This document shows positions 17,365-26,400 of a stretch of DNA of 64,000 nucleotides, one piece after another; within the stretch, counting starts at the first letter, position 1, and the number at the start of each line of letters is the position of its first letter. Under the pieces are notes generated by a model. The model did no database searches and was not told the DNA's origin. It saw only the letters and a list, made by a program, of their open reading frames with translations. Origin of the DNA: an uncultured Mycoplasmatota bacterium. Lineage in GTDB: Bacteria; Bacillota_I; Bacilli_A; RF39; UBA660. The stretch covers positions 1-64,000 of the forward strand of contig USGV01000003.1 in the NCBI GenBank assembly GCA_900554305.1, written 5' to 3'. Both the position numbers and the translations under genes were made by a program.

Positions 17365-18304
17365 ATAGCATATTTTTTTTCTTTAATAATAATGCAACAA
17401 TTAAAGATACTATTACTGCAAGTAATATAATAATGACAAATGCATTACTTATATTTCCAATTGCTCCTAATGGTACATTCATACCTAAAAAAGAAGATAT
17501 CATTGTTGGAATAGATAATACAATAGTAGCTGCTGCTAAAAACTTCATAGCAATATTTAAATTATTAGAAATAATCGTTGCATAAGTATCTGTTACTGAC
17601 GATAAAATATCTCGGTAGATACTACTCATTTCTATTGCCTGCTTGTTTTCAATAATTGCATCTTCTAACAAGTCTAGGTCTCCTTCATATAATGGTAATA
17701 TAATTCCTTTTGATAGTTTTTCTAACACTACGTCGTTAGCTTTTAATGAAGTCATAAAATAAACTAGAGTTTTTTCAATTTCTAATAGTTCTATTAAATC
17801 TTTATTCTCAGTTGATTTCTTTAAAACTTTTTCTTTTGCTTCAATATCGTTATTCACTTCTTTTAAAGCTTTCAAATAAGTAGAAGCACTTTTTAATAAT
17901 ATTTGTATTAAAAACCTAGTCTTTTTTGCAGTTCTAAAATCTTTTACTATGTTTCTTTTAAAGTCATTTAATAATGTTGTTTTCTTTACTGAGACAGTAA
18001 TAATATAATTGTTATTTGTAATAATAATTCCTAAGGGATAAGTTTTGTACTTATGTTCTCCTTTTTCCTCTAAATGAGGAATATCTATGACGATTAGAGT
18101 AGCATTGTCTTCTTGTTCTACTCTTGGTAGCTCTTCTGTATCCAGTAGTTTCATAATTAAATCTTTATCTACTCCCGTTCTATTTACTACTTTATCAATT
18201 TCATCTGTTGTTGGTACAATTAAATCTATCCAACAATCAGCAGTCATCTTTTTTACTTTTTTTGTTTTCTTCTCTACTGCGCTAGTTTTATATATTTTTA
18301 ACAT
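17363..18304 (-). CDS. corA: CorA-family divalent-metal (Mg2+/Co2+) transporter
   Basis: 313 residues. A long soluble alpha/beta N-terminal part is followed by helical DLIELLEIEKTLVYFMTSLKANDVVLEKL and two C-terminal membrane segments. The first ends in the diagnostic GMNVPLG loop (SSFLGMN), the ion selectivity motif of the family. The Lys-rich end (LLLKKKNML) is cytoplasmic, as usual. It is transcribed alone, between its own terminator and the htrA unit. Confidence 0.9.
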   Translation of the reverse strand: MLKIYKTSAVEKKTKKVKKMTADCWIDLIVPTTDEIDKVVNRTGVDKDLIMKLLDTEELPRVEQEDNATLIVIDIPHLEEKGEHKYKTYPLGIIITNNNYIITVSVKKTTLLNDFKRNIVKDFRTAKKTRFLIQILLKSASTYLKALKEVNNDIEAKEKVLKKSTENKDLIELLEIEKTLVYFMTSLKANDVVLEKLSKGIILPLYEGDLDLLEDAIIENKQAIEMSSIYRDILSSVTDTYATIISNNLNIAMKFLAAATIVLSIPTMISSFLGMNVPLGAIGNISNAFVIIILLAVIVSLIVALLLKKKNML

Positions 18305-18424
18305 AATACCACTCCCTTCTTTTTGCTTGCTATATTATATCATATTTCTTGTCATTTTAAAACCTTTTCCATAGAAAAAAGAACTATTTGGTAGTATAAT
18401 TTAGCATTTAGCGTTTGTACAAAA

Positions 18425-18453
18425 AAAGCAACATCGCTTTTAGATATTGCTTT
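18425..18453 (-). terminator. Intrinsic terminator of the abi/htrA unit
   Basis: AAAGCAA-ATC pairs with GAT-TTGCTTT (one mismatch) and is followed by a T-run on the minus strand; it abuts the htrA stop. Confidence 0.75.
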
Positions 18454-19568
18454 TAGTTACTTTCACCTAGTTTTACATCTACAGTGTTTTCTTTTCCATC
18501 TCTAATATAGGTAATCTTTATTGTATCTCCGGCTTGATGTTGATATAATTCATATCTTAGGTATGCGGAATCTTTTACTTCTTTGCCGTCTATTTTGGTA
18601 ATAACATCTCCTGTTGTTAACCCTGCATCATAAGCACCAGAGCCCCTTTCTGCTTGAACCACCACTACACCTTCTGTAATATTTCTATCGATATTAATCT
18701 GATTTCTATATAATCCTGCGGTATCACTAGCATTTATCATAGAAACTCCTAGTACTGGCCAAGAAATTTCTTCTCCTTTTTCTAAAGATTCAATATGATT
18801 CATAGCATATTCAATTGGTATAGCAAATCCCATTCCTTCAATATCATCATCTACTAGTTTCAAAGAACAAATACCAATTACTTCTCCATTAGCATTTAGT
18901 AATGGTCCTCCACTATTTCCCGGATTAATGGAAGCATCAAATTGCAATACACGCATTACCCAGTCATTTCCTGTTGTAGTGTTTGTAACACTAACAGATA
19001 CCATACGGTCTTTTCCAGAAAGTATACCTGACGTTACAGTTCCTTGATATTCTTCTCCCATCGGTGTACCTACAGTAAATATAGTATCACCTAATTTCAT
19101 ATCTTCGCTTGTTCCTATATTAGCAACCATAGATACAGCACTTTTATCAATTCTTAATACTGCTAAATCTAAATATTCGTCTCCGCCTAATACACTAGCA
19201 TCTACTTCAGTATTATCTGCCATAGTTATTTTAACACTGTCAGCATCTTCTACTACATGATAATTTGTTAGTAAATATCCATACTTATCATCTGTTTTGT
19301 AGACAAAGGCAGAACCAGTGGAGGCTAACGTATCCTTCTGGTAAGCGGATACCATTGCTACTGCATCATATATTTTATCCACTGCAGCTGCTAGGGAATT
19401 CTTCTCATATACTTGAGTATCATTTCTTGTCACAACGGTATTTCCTGTTGTTCCTAAAATTTGACTTACTAGAGGTGTCCATTTCAAAAGTGCAAACATG
19501 ATAATTCCGCCCATGACAAAAGAAAATATTACTAAAAATATTGTTTTTAAATTTTCTTTCTTTTTCAC
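18453..19568 (-). CDS. htrA: HtrA/DegP-family membrane-anchored serine protease
   Basis: 371 residues. A short cytoplasmic tail and one transmembrane helix (about 8-28) are followed by a trypsin-like domain with the full triad: H104 (TNYHVV), D134 (YLDLAVLRI) and S219 (NPGNSGGP). One PDZ domain follows (GVVVVQAERGSGAYDAGLTTGDVITKIDGKEV). It degrades or refolds misfolded exported proteins. The start is a GTG that overlaps the TGA of the upstream Abi-like gene (GTGA). Confidence 0.9.
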   Translation of the reverse strand: MKKKENLKTIFLVIFSFVMGGIIMFALLKWTPLVSQILGTTGNTVVTRNDTQVYEKNSLAAAVDKIYDAVAMVSAYQKDTLASTGSAFVYKTDDKYGYLLTNYHVVEDADSVKITMADNTEVDASVLGGDEYLDLAVLRIDKSAVSMVANIGTSEDMKLGDTIFTVGTPMGEEYQGTVTSGILSGKDRMVSVSVTNTTTGNDWVMRVLQFDASINPGNSGGPLLNANGEVIGICSLKLVDDDIEGMGFAIPIEYAMNHIESLEKGEEISWPVLGVSMINASDTAGLYRNQINIDRNITEGVVVVQAERGSGAYDAGLTTGDVITKIDGKEVKDSAYLRYELYQHQAGDTIKITYIRDGKENTVDVKLGESN

Positions 19569-20515
19569 TCGTTATCTACGCTCCTTTCAATTCCCGCTAA
19601 ATCTTTCCAGTTTTCTGGGAATCCCATTCTATGTAATACTTTTTCTATTTTTATAGATGTCAAATTATAATTTAATGTTTGGACAACATTCTCTAATTCA
19701 ATAGTCATATTTTTAAAATCTTCTGGTATTAGCATTTGACGCATAATAATTAGAAGAGCAAACAAATCTTGTTTACCATATATATATTCTCCATTTTCTT
19801 TTGGTATATCTAATAGTTGGTGATATATGGTGTCATCGATTTGCTTTTGTGTTTTATTTTCATAAAGAATGTCTTCATGAGCACATAAATTTCTATAATT
19901 GGCAAGTATTGGTAAGTATACTAAAAGATCGTCTACTTCTACGTTATAGATTTTACTTATCTCTTCTTGATCTTCTGGTTTTAAGATAGAAAACATTTCA
20001 CTTACAATACCAAATGACAATACTTTTACTAAAATCCATAAAGGAATATATCCATAGTTAGACACATAATGTAGGGTGGCAGAGTGTTGACTACCGTTTA
20101 CGCGAATCTGTCTTTTCATCTTTTTTAACAGATCATTTACTTGGCGTTGTCTAGATACATCATGTGTAAAGTTTTTAGCTCTTAAATAATCTCTTTCTCG
20201 ATATCCATATTTTTTAGATAATTGATATGATGTTATTGATTTTAAGTTGTTTTCAATTACTAATAAGTATTTAAAAATTACATTACGAAAAGACCTGTCA
20301 AATAAGAATAGACTGTATAACTCTTCAAATGTGGTACCGGGGATAAACTTTTTCTCATCTTTTGATTTATAAAAAAGATGACGATATCCGTTTAAGAAGA
20401 AATAGTTTTCTCTTAAAAGGACTTGCTTTGCATAACTTTCATCTTGAATTATCATTCCCTTATGCTTAAATATTTCAATTTGTTCATTTAGATTTTTAAA
20501 CTGCTTTTCTATCAT
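19565..20515 (-). CDS. Abi_2 (AbiD/AbiF)-like HEPN protein
   Basis: 316 residues. The start is the ATG at 20515 because TAGGTGAG lies just before it; a GTG upstream is part of that site. The N-terminal YAKQVLLRENYFFLNGYRHLF and FEELYSLFLFDRSFRNVIFKYLLVIENNLKS are hallmarks of the Abi_2 family. The HEPN ribonuclease motif RNLCAHE (Rx4H) is near residue 215. Relatives cause abortive infection by RNA cleavage. It sits in a housekeeping area and is coupled to htrA by a 4-base overlap. Confidence 0.82.
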   Translation of the reverse strand: MIEKQFKNLNEQIEIFKHKGMIIQDESYAKQVLLRENYFFLNGYRHLFYKSKDEKKFIPGTTFEELYSLFLFDRSFRNVIFKYLLVIENNLKSITSYQLSKKYGYRERDYLRAKNFTHDVSRQRQVNDLLKKMKRQIRVNGSQHSATLHYVSNYGYIPLWILVKVLSFGIVSEMFSILKPEDQEEISKIYNVEVDDLLVYLPILANYRNLCAHEDILYENKTQKQIDDTIYHQLLDIPKENGEYIYGKQDLFALLIIMRQMLIPEDFKNMTIELENVVQTLNYNLTSIKIEKVLHRMGFPENWKDLAGIERSVDNE

Positions 20516-20582
20516 AATTCTCACCTATTATTGATTATACCATATTCCGTTTTAAAAAGTATGAAATTTTTGTGAATTTATA

Positions 20583-20591
20583 TGATATAAT
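20583..20591 (+). promoter_or_regulatory. Extended -10 promoter for the phospholipase-like gene
   Basis: TGATATAAT, about 30 bases before the start at 20622, with AAGGAGGAG in between. The -35 is weak. Confidence 0.55.
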
Positions 20592-20621
20592 AATACTAAT
20601 ATTTTTATAAGGAGGAGATTT

Positions 20622-21593
20622 ATGCCTGCTAGTGTTACTCATGCTTATTTTGCAAGTGATGTTTATGACACTTTGCCTGCTAATATTAAAAATTTTCTTT
20701 CCGTTTCTAGACTCAGAATGTTTGCACAAAGTACAGACTCTTTTCTTTTTTATCGATTATTCTCTTTAAAACCTAGTCATGGTTTACGCAAATTCCAACA
20801 TACTTTTCATGTATCTAAAAGTCAGGATTTTTTTATTAATCTTATTCAGTATATAAAAGATGCACATTTGGAAAAAGATATAGATACCTGTTCTTTTTTA
20901 TGTGGTTTTATTTCTCACTATGTGTTGGATTCCACTATGCATCCTTTTATATTCTATAAAACTGGTAAGTTTCGTAAAAATGATCCCGAAACTTATAAGT
21001 ATAATAGTCTGCATACCCTGATGGAAGTTTATTTAGATAATCATCTTATACTTGCTCGTGAAAAACATAGCCCTTATACCTTTCCTGTTAGTAATTTTTG
21101 TTTTGATTTAACACCGTTTTCAGAAGAATTAAATAGTGCTATTTCTTATGTCTTTAATAAGGTCTTTCAGTTACCACATATGGATGTTAAATACTTCGAA
21201 TCCCTAAAAAATATGAAGTTTGCTTTGGCAACTTTTCGTCAGGATAGATTTGGAATTAAAAAAGCAGGATATAAGCTGATAGATACATTTACGCCAAAGA
21301 AATGGATGCGTTTGGAATTTGTTAGCTACCATGTTTCTATGAAAACTTCTTTTGATTTTTTAAATTTTAACCATCGTGTCTGGAGAAATCCTACAACTTA
21401 TTCTATTACTAGTAAGGAATCCTTTTATGATTTGTATGTTAAAGCTCTTAAATTATCAAAAAAGATGATTGAAGACACTTTTCTTTACTTAAAAGGGGAA
21501 AATATTGATTTAAAAGCTGTTTATACCAATTTAAGCTATACAACTGGTCTAGATTGTAATTTAAAAAAGAAACTAAAGTATTTTGAATTTTAG
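20622..21593 (+). CDS. Zinc-dependent phospholipase C-like protein
   Basis: 323 residues. The N-terminal MPASVTHAYFASDVYDTLP, the mid FAQSTDSFLFYRL, and GFISHYVLDSTMHPFIFYKTGKF match the zinc-dependent phospholipase C / S1-P1 nuclease family, whose His and Asp residues bind the zinc cluster. There is no signal peptide, so unlike the clostridial toxins it is probably cytoplasmic or membrane-associated. The physiological substrate is unknown. Confidence 0.75.
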   Translation: MPASVTHAYFASDVYDTLPANIKNFLSVSRLRMFAQSTDSFLFYRLFSLKPSHGLRKFQHTFHVSKSQDFFINLIQYIKDAHLEKDIDTCSFLCGFISHYVLDSTMHPFIFYKTGKFRKNDPETYKYNSLHTLMEVYLDNHLILAREKHSPYTFPVSNFCFDLTPFSEELNSAISYVFNKVFQLPHMDVKYFESLKNMKFALATFRQDRFGIKKAGYKLIDTFTPKKWMRLEFVSYHVSMKTSFDFLNFNHRVWRNPTTYSITSKESFYDLYVKALKLSKKMIEDTFLYLKGENIDLKAVYTNLSYTTGLDCNLKKKLKYFEF

Positions 21594-21596
21594 TTT
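21570..21596 (+). terminator. Intrinsic terminator
   Basis: AAACTAAA (21570-21577) / TTTAGTTT (21589-21596) followed by CTTTTT; it overlaps the 3' end of the phospholipase-like gene. Confidence 0.7.
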
Positions 21597-21647
21597 CTTT
21601 TTGTATACTTTTGTATTTTTTTCTCATACTAATTTTAGGTGAAGATT

Positions 21648-22715
21648 ATGTTTTATAGATATGAGATTAAGAATAATGGGATAGAAAATATTTTGTATTT
21701 ATACTTAACTATGAATTATGAGTTTTCTAAAGAATTAAGTAAAAATGCTGATGATGGAGAGTTAAAGCGTCGTACTACTAATTTTATCAAAAATAATGGA
21801 ATTCAATTTGATGGTAACAAAGTTTATTTAGTCATTGATGGAATTGTTGTTAAAGCCTTCCAAATCCCTAAAGATGAAGATATTAACAAAAAAACTAATA
21901 AGAATACTTTCGATGATTTAAATTATATGGTTACTGTACAATTAGAAGATCAGTCTATTATTGAAATATCTTTGCAAGAGTTTTTACTTGGTGTTTTGGC
22001 AACTAATATGATACCTAATTTATCTATCGAAGTACTAAAAGCGATGGCTATTTTATATCGCACTTATGTATTTAAACAGATGAAAGAAGAAAAACTTGTT
22101 TCTGCTACTAATAATTTCTTTGTATATAAACCTATCGATTATTATAAGATTGCTTTTGCTCCTGATTATGATACTATTGTTGCAACACTAAAAGATGCGC
22201 TTAGTCAAACTAATGCCATGTTTGTTACTTATCAGGGAGAGTATATTTTACCTTTTATCCATGTCTGTAATTTTGGGCATACTTTGGAGGATACCAGATA
22301 TCCTTATCTTTCTTCTGTTGGTAGTTTATGGGATGCTATTTCTCCTTTTTATGTTGATTCTACCTCTTTTTCTTATGATTTGTTAAGTAGTATTTTTCAC
22401 TTTACTATTACTAAAGATAGTGAATTTATGATTAGTGAAATTTCACCTTATGGTAAAGTATTGAAATTATCTATTGCTGGTCAGGAGATAGACGGTGGAA
22501 ACTTTATGCGATTATTACACTTAAAATCTCAATTTTTATCTATCATCTTAAATAAAGATGATATCACTATTATTACTAAAGGTTGGGGAGACTTTTTAGG
22601 ACTTAGTTTATGGGGGGCAAGTCATTTAGCGGATAACGGTTGTAGTTATGCTAATATTTTATCATATTATTTTCCTAAAGTTAGAATTTGTGAGTATGTA
22701 AAAGAGCTTTCCTAA
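21648..22715 (+). CDS. SpoIID-like protein lacking the catalytic glutamate
   Basis: 355 residues from the ATG at 21648 (TAGGTGAAG upstream). The SpoIID fold is recognisable from about residue 105: ISLQEFLLGVLATNM with EVLKAMAILYRTYVF, then TYQGEYILPFIHVCNFGHT, and KGWGDFLGLSLWGASHLADNGCSYANILSYYFP. The Glu that follows GVxAA in active SpoIID is Asn here (N120), and the GHGxGMSQYGA block is GDFLGLSLWGA. SpoIID is a lytic transglycosylase acting in engulfment. This copy has no signal or membrane segment, so it is probably non-catalytic or repurposed. Confidence 0.7.
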   Translation: MFYRYEIKNNGIENILYLYLTMNYEFSKELSKNADDGELKRRTTNFIKNNGIQFDGNKVYLVIDGIVVKAFQIPKDEDINKKTNKNTFDDLNYMVTVQLEDQSIIEISLQEFLLGVLATNMIPNLSIEVLKAMAILYRTYVFKQMKEEKLVSATNNFFVYKPIDYYKIAFAPDYDTIVATLKDALSQTNAMFVTYQGEYILPFIHVCNFGHTLEDTRYPYLSSVGSLWDAISPFYVDSTSFSYDLLSSIFHFTITKDSEFMISEISPYGKVLKLSIAGQEIDGGNFMRLLHLKSQFLSIILNKDDITIITKGWGDFLGLSLWGASHLADNGCSYANILSYYFPKVRICEYVKELS

Positions 22716-22726
22716 TGAAAGCTCTT
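22702..22726. terminator. Bidirectional terminator between convergent genes
   Basis: AAGAGCTTTC (22702-22711) / GAAAGCTCTT (22717-22726) with a 5-base loop. T-rich tracts lie on the plus-strand side and A-rich bases on the other side. Confidence 0.8.
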
Positions 22727-22940
22727 ATTTTTTTGATTGTAACGCAGTTAACGCTTTGTCTGCATCTTTATTCATTTCTATTATGGTTCTTAAGTATTTA
22801 GAATATCCTTCTACAGTAGATATAAAATCTTCTAGTTCTTCTATATTTAGATTTTTAGTAATCTTATCTGCCGTTATAGTAGCACTTTCTAATTCTTTAG
22901 CAATTTCCTCCACCTGGTCGTAAGTCATAGTCCCTATCAT
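22725..22940 (-). CDS. Short Esx/WXG100-like protein A
   Basis: 71 residues, all helical: a first helix VEEIAKELESATITADKITKNL, a short break at NIEELEDF, and a second helix. It is shorter than typical WXG100 proteins (about 100) and lacks a WxG. Assignment rests on size, helical hairpin and position as the last gene of an Esx-YukD-EssC cluster. Its start overlaps the stop of the next Esx-like gene (ATGA). A second ATG four codons in is also possible. Confidence 0.55.
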   Translation of the reverse strand: MIGTMTYDQVEEIAKELESATITADKITKNLNIEELEDFISTVEGYSKYLRTIIEMNKDADKALTALQSKK

Positions 22941-23134
22941 TCACCTAATTCCTCCATTTGTGGTTTTTTGCTTAATTCTAGTTGCACTTGCTTGGATTTT
23001 TCTACTACAACACTTCGATATTCTTCTATCTTCTCAATATTAGCGATATTGGTAGAATTGGGCCAGGCTGCTTTCATTTTGCTAATACATTCGAATATTT
23101 TGTTAATTGCATTAGCATAGTCATTATAATTCAT
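22937..23134 (-). CDS. Short Esx/WXG100-like protein B
   Basis: 65 residues forming a helical hairpin with the turn at AAWPNSTNIANI, where WPN stands in the place of WxG. AGGAGGAATGGT precedes the start. Esx proteins travel through the type VII system as dimers, so the two coupled short proteins may be the secreted pair. They are unusually small and no sequence family is certain. Confidence 0.55.
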   Translation of the reverse strand: MNYNDYANAINKIFECISKMKAAWPNSTNIANIEKIEEYRSVVVEKSKQVQLELSKKPQMEELGE

Positions 23135-23144
23135 ACCATTCCTC

Positions 23145-23402
23145 CTATATTAATATAATTCTTGAACCATTTTTTAAATCTGTTTCCCGAATTGTTTTAT
23201 TTACGTCATATACTTCTCCGGTTTCCTTACTATAGAAATTACTTTCTTCCTTAATAATATAATCATTATCAGTAAGATCAAGGAGACCTTCTTCAATTAA
23301 TTTTTTAACAGTTCCTACTTTTTTATTTATTGGTATATATAAATCATAATTTTTTTCTATTAAAGGAATTGATAATTCAATTAATATTTTATTTTTATTC
23401 AT
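23145..23402 (-). CDS. YukD/EsaB-like ubiquitin-fold protein
   Basis: 85 residues with the beta-grasp pattern: ILIELSIPLIEKNYDLYIP, KKVGTVKKLIEEGLL, and DVNKTIRETDLKNGSRIILI. YukD/EsaB proteins accompany type VIIb secretion genes and modulate them. It lies 13 bases after EssC and 10 before the Esx-like genes. Confidence 0.75.
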   Translation of the reverse strand: MNKNKILIELSIPLIEKNYDLYIPINKKVGTVKKLIEEGLLDLTDNDYIIKEESNFYSKETGEVYDVNKTIRETDLKNGSRIILI

Positions 23403-23415
23403 TATGCCAGCCTCC

Positions 23416-26400
23416 TTACTCTTCAGTTATCCATTTTGTTAATGCTGCTTTACCTTTTGTAATAACATATCCGAAGTTTGTTTCCACTTCTGCGCGTAGT
23501 ACTCTACTGCTAGTTGTTACTTTTAAGGTAAATTGATTAGCAATGCCATTTCCTAGCCATATTCCTTCAGACAAAGATACATTAGTTTTAAACCATGGTT
23601 CGTAACTGATTGTTTTGATGTTATCAATAGTATCTACTATAATAATTTTAACATTAGTTTTTGATTTTACCTTGTCTAATAATCCAGTTATTCTTCCTTT
23701 GTCTGTTACATTTAGCTTATTTAATATACTATTAATGTTTAAAATCATGAAAATATGTACAGATTTTGTATCTTCATAAATTTCATTTAAAGTATTTTCT
23801 AGTTGATCCGCATCACTACATTTTATATCTCCTAAATTATTTTTATTTAGAATATTATTAGCGTCAATTATATTACATTTTATTCCATCTCTTGACTGAA
23901 GTAACTTCATCCAACTCTCTAGGAATTGGGTGCTAGAAGAGATATCTTCTCCAGTAATCGTATACATTCCTGTTGCTGCTAAATTGATTGTACTAATCGC
24001 TAAAGTTTCTTTATTTACTCCTACAGGAACTTGTTGTAAGTTAACAAAAGAATTCTTTAGTAGCGATGATGTTACAACTTCTGGAAGAGTTGGAACACTT
24101 TTTGCTTGATATTCGCAAATCGTTTGGAGTTTCTCACAAATAATTTTTACATATTCTGTTAACTTTTCTTCTTTATAAGCATAGGCTGTTTGAAACTCAT
24201 AAATTCCTTCTAGGGCAATTAGACCACGTCCATATACTTTTGATGGCTCTTTCTTCCTTACGCCAGCAATAATAGTTCCGTAATCAGAAGCATCATTAAA
24301 TTGTAATACTACATTTTGTTTGAAGTTTTGTCTTAGACGATAGCGTACTGTATTAGGTCCATTCGTACTTAATATAAAGATTACTCCATATTTTAAACAG
24401 TCTCTTGTAATTTGTCCCATTAATTCTTCATATTCATTATAAGTGTCTAAAAATCCTTCTACGTTATTAATCATTACTATAATCGATGGTATTTGTTTTC
24501 CGCCATGGTTAATATAAAAGTCATAAGAACCATTATAGTCTACAAACAACTTTTTACGCTCTTCAATAATCTGATTTAGCATTTTAAATAAATTATCTAT
24601 CTTTTCTTTTTCTGTTGATAAAATGACATCTCCAACATGAGGAGCATTTCTAAACATTGTTAGAGTTTCTGCCCCAAAATCTAGTATATAGAAATTTACT
24701 TCTTTAGAATCATGAGAAGTAATTGTCGAATATATAATACTAGATAGCATTAACTCTTTTCCACTTCCAGCACTACCATAGACAATTGTATTCCCTTCTT
24801 TAGATATTGGTAAAGTTAATAGCATTTGCCTTTGATTATCAGGATCATCATATTCACCTATAATAGGGTTAATATTATTTGTTACAGCTTGATAATTATA
24901 CTTTGCTTTTAACTCTTCTGTATAAATCATATTAGGAATTCTTGGTAACCATAGTTGTGGAATACTTACGTTTTCTTCTTTTGCTGTTTGTACGATATAA
25001 TTGACAATATTCGTAATTTCTTCTCCTTTTGACTCTACAACAATGTCATTTTGTTTCGTATCAAAAGTTTTGATGTAGTTTCCTACGTTATCTAAGAAAT
25101 TTACAGACTGATCTACTTTTTTCTTTCTTTTCTCAGTTGGGTAATATTGTGCTCCTGCCCAAGCTGCTTGTCCTAGTGCGAATAGTTCATTATAACCCAC
25201 TTGTAAATAGAATCTTCCTGGATTTTTTAGTGATGCTGCATCTGGACATTTAATCATATCCATACTATCTGATTTGTCTTGTACTTTTAAACAAACTCTA
25301 AATTTTGAGTTTGACCAAATCTGATCATTAACTACTCCAGCTGGTTTTTGTGTTGCTAGAATAAGGTGAACGCCTAAAGAACGTCCAATACGAGCTGTTG
25401 ATATTAATTGATCCATGAATTCTGGACGCTGATCCTTTAATTCAGCAAACTCATCACTGATAATAAATAAATGTGATACTGGTTGTTTTACTAATCCTTT
25501 TCTATAAAGTGATTGGTATTTATAAATATCAATGGTACTTTCATTTAAGTTATCTCTTGCAGCATTAAATATTCTCTGTCGTTTTCTTAACTCACTTTGA
25601 ATAGAAGCAAGAGAACGATTCATTTCAATCGTATCTAAGTTTGTAATAGTACCGGCCAAGTGTGGTAGTTTTATACCAGTTTCTTTATTCTCAAAAGCAC
25701 CAGTTAATCCTCCACCTTTATAGTCAATTAATACAAATGATACTTCATATGGATGATAGTTTAGAGCCATAGATAAAATATAAGTAATAATAAATTCAGA
25801 TTTACCACTACCAGTCATTCCGGCAATTAATCCATGTGGTCCATAAAATTTTTCATGTAAGTCTAGTTTAAATAGCTCTTGATGTTTATCTACTCCTACA
25901 GGGGCTGCTAAAGATTTGGTTGGATCGTTTGATTTCCAACGATTTAAGATATTTAATTGTTCAATCATACCTACATTATACATTTCCAAGAAGCTTAAAC
26001 TTCCTGGTAGACTCTGATTTTCTTTTGATATATCAATTGGAATATTTGCTAATATTTTGCAGCATTCATAGATGTTTAATCCTTGATCAAAATCTGCAAT
26101 AAACTCTTTTTGTTTGTTAGAAACCAACTCATTTTCAAATACCCCGGATTTTTTATCACCAATACTGATAAATGTTTTACATTCATTTGGAATGTTTACA
26201 AGTCGTGGACTAATAACAATTAAACTAAATCCAATATTTAATTCTAGACCACAAACGTCTTTTATTAATTCTATATCACGAACCATTTTATAATCATCTG
26301 TAATAATCATATAATATGGTTTATATTTTGTATAATCTAGAGTATTTAATTCTCGCTTCCCATTATTATCTCTATATTTTCTAGCTTGAATTTCTTGTTC

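Noticed and set aside
20535..20729. 64-codon minus-strand frame between the Abi_2 and phospholipase-like genes
   Set aside because: It lies over the start of the plus-strand phospholipase-like gene and its promoter, has no ribosome binding site and shows no protein-like pattern.
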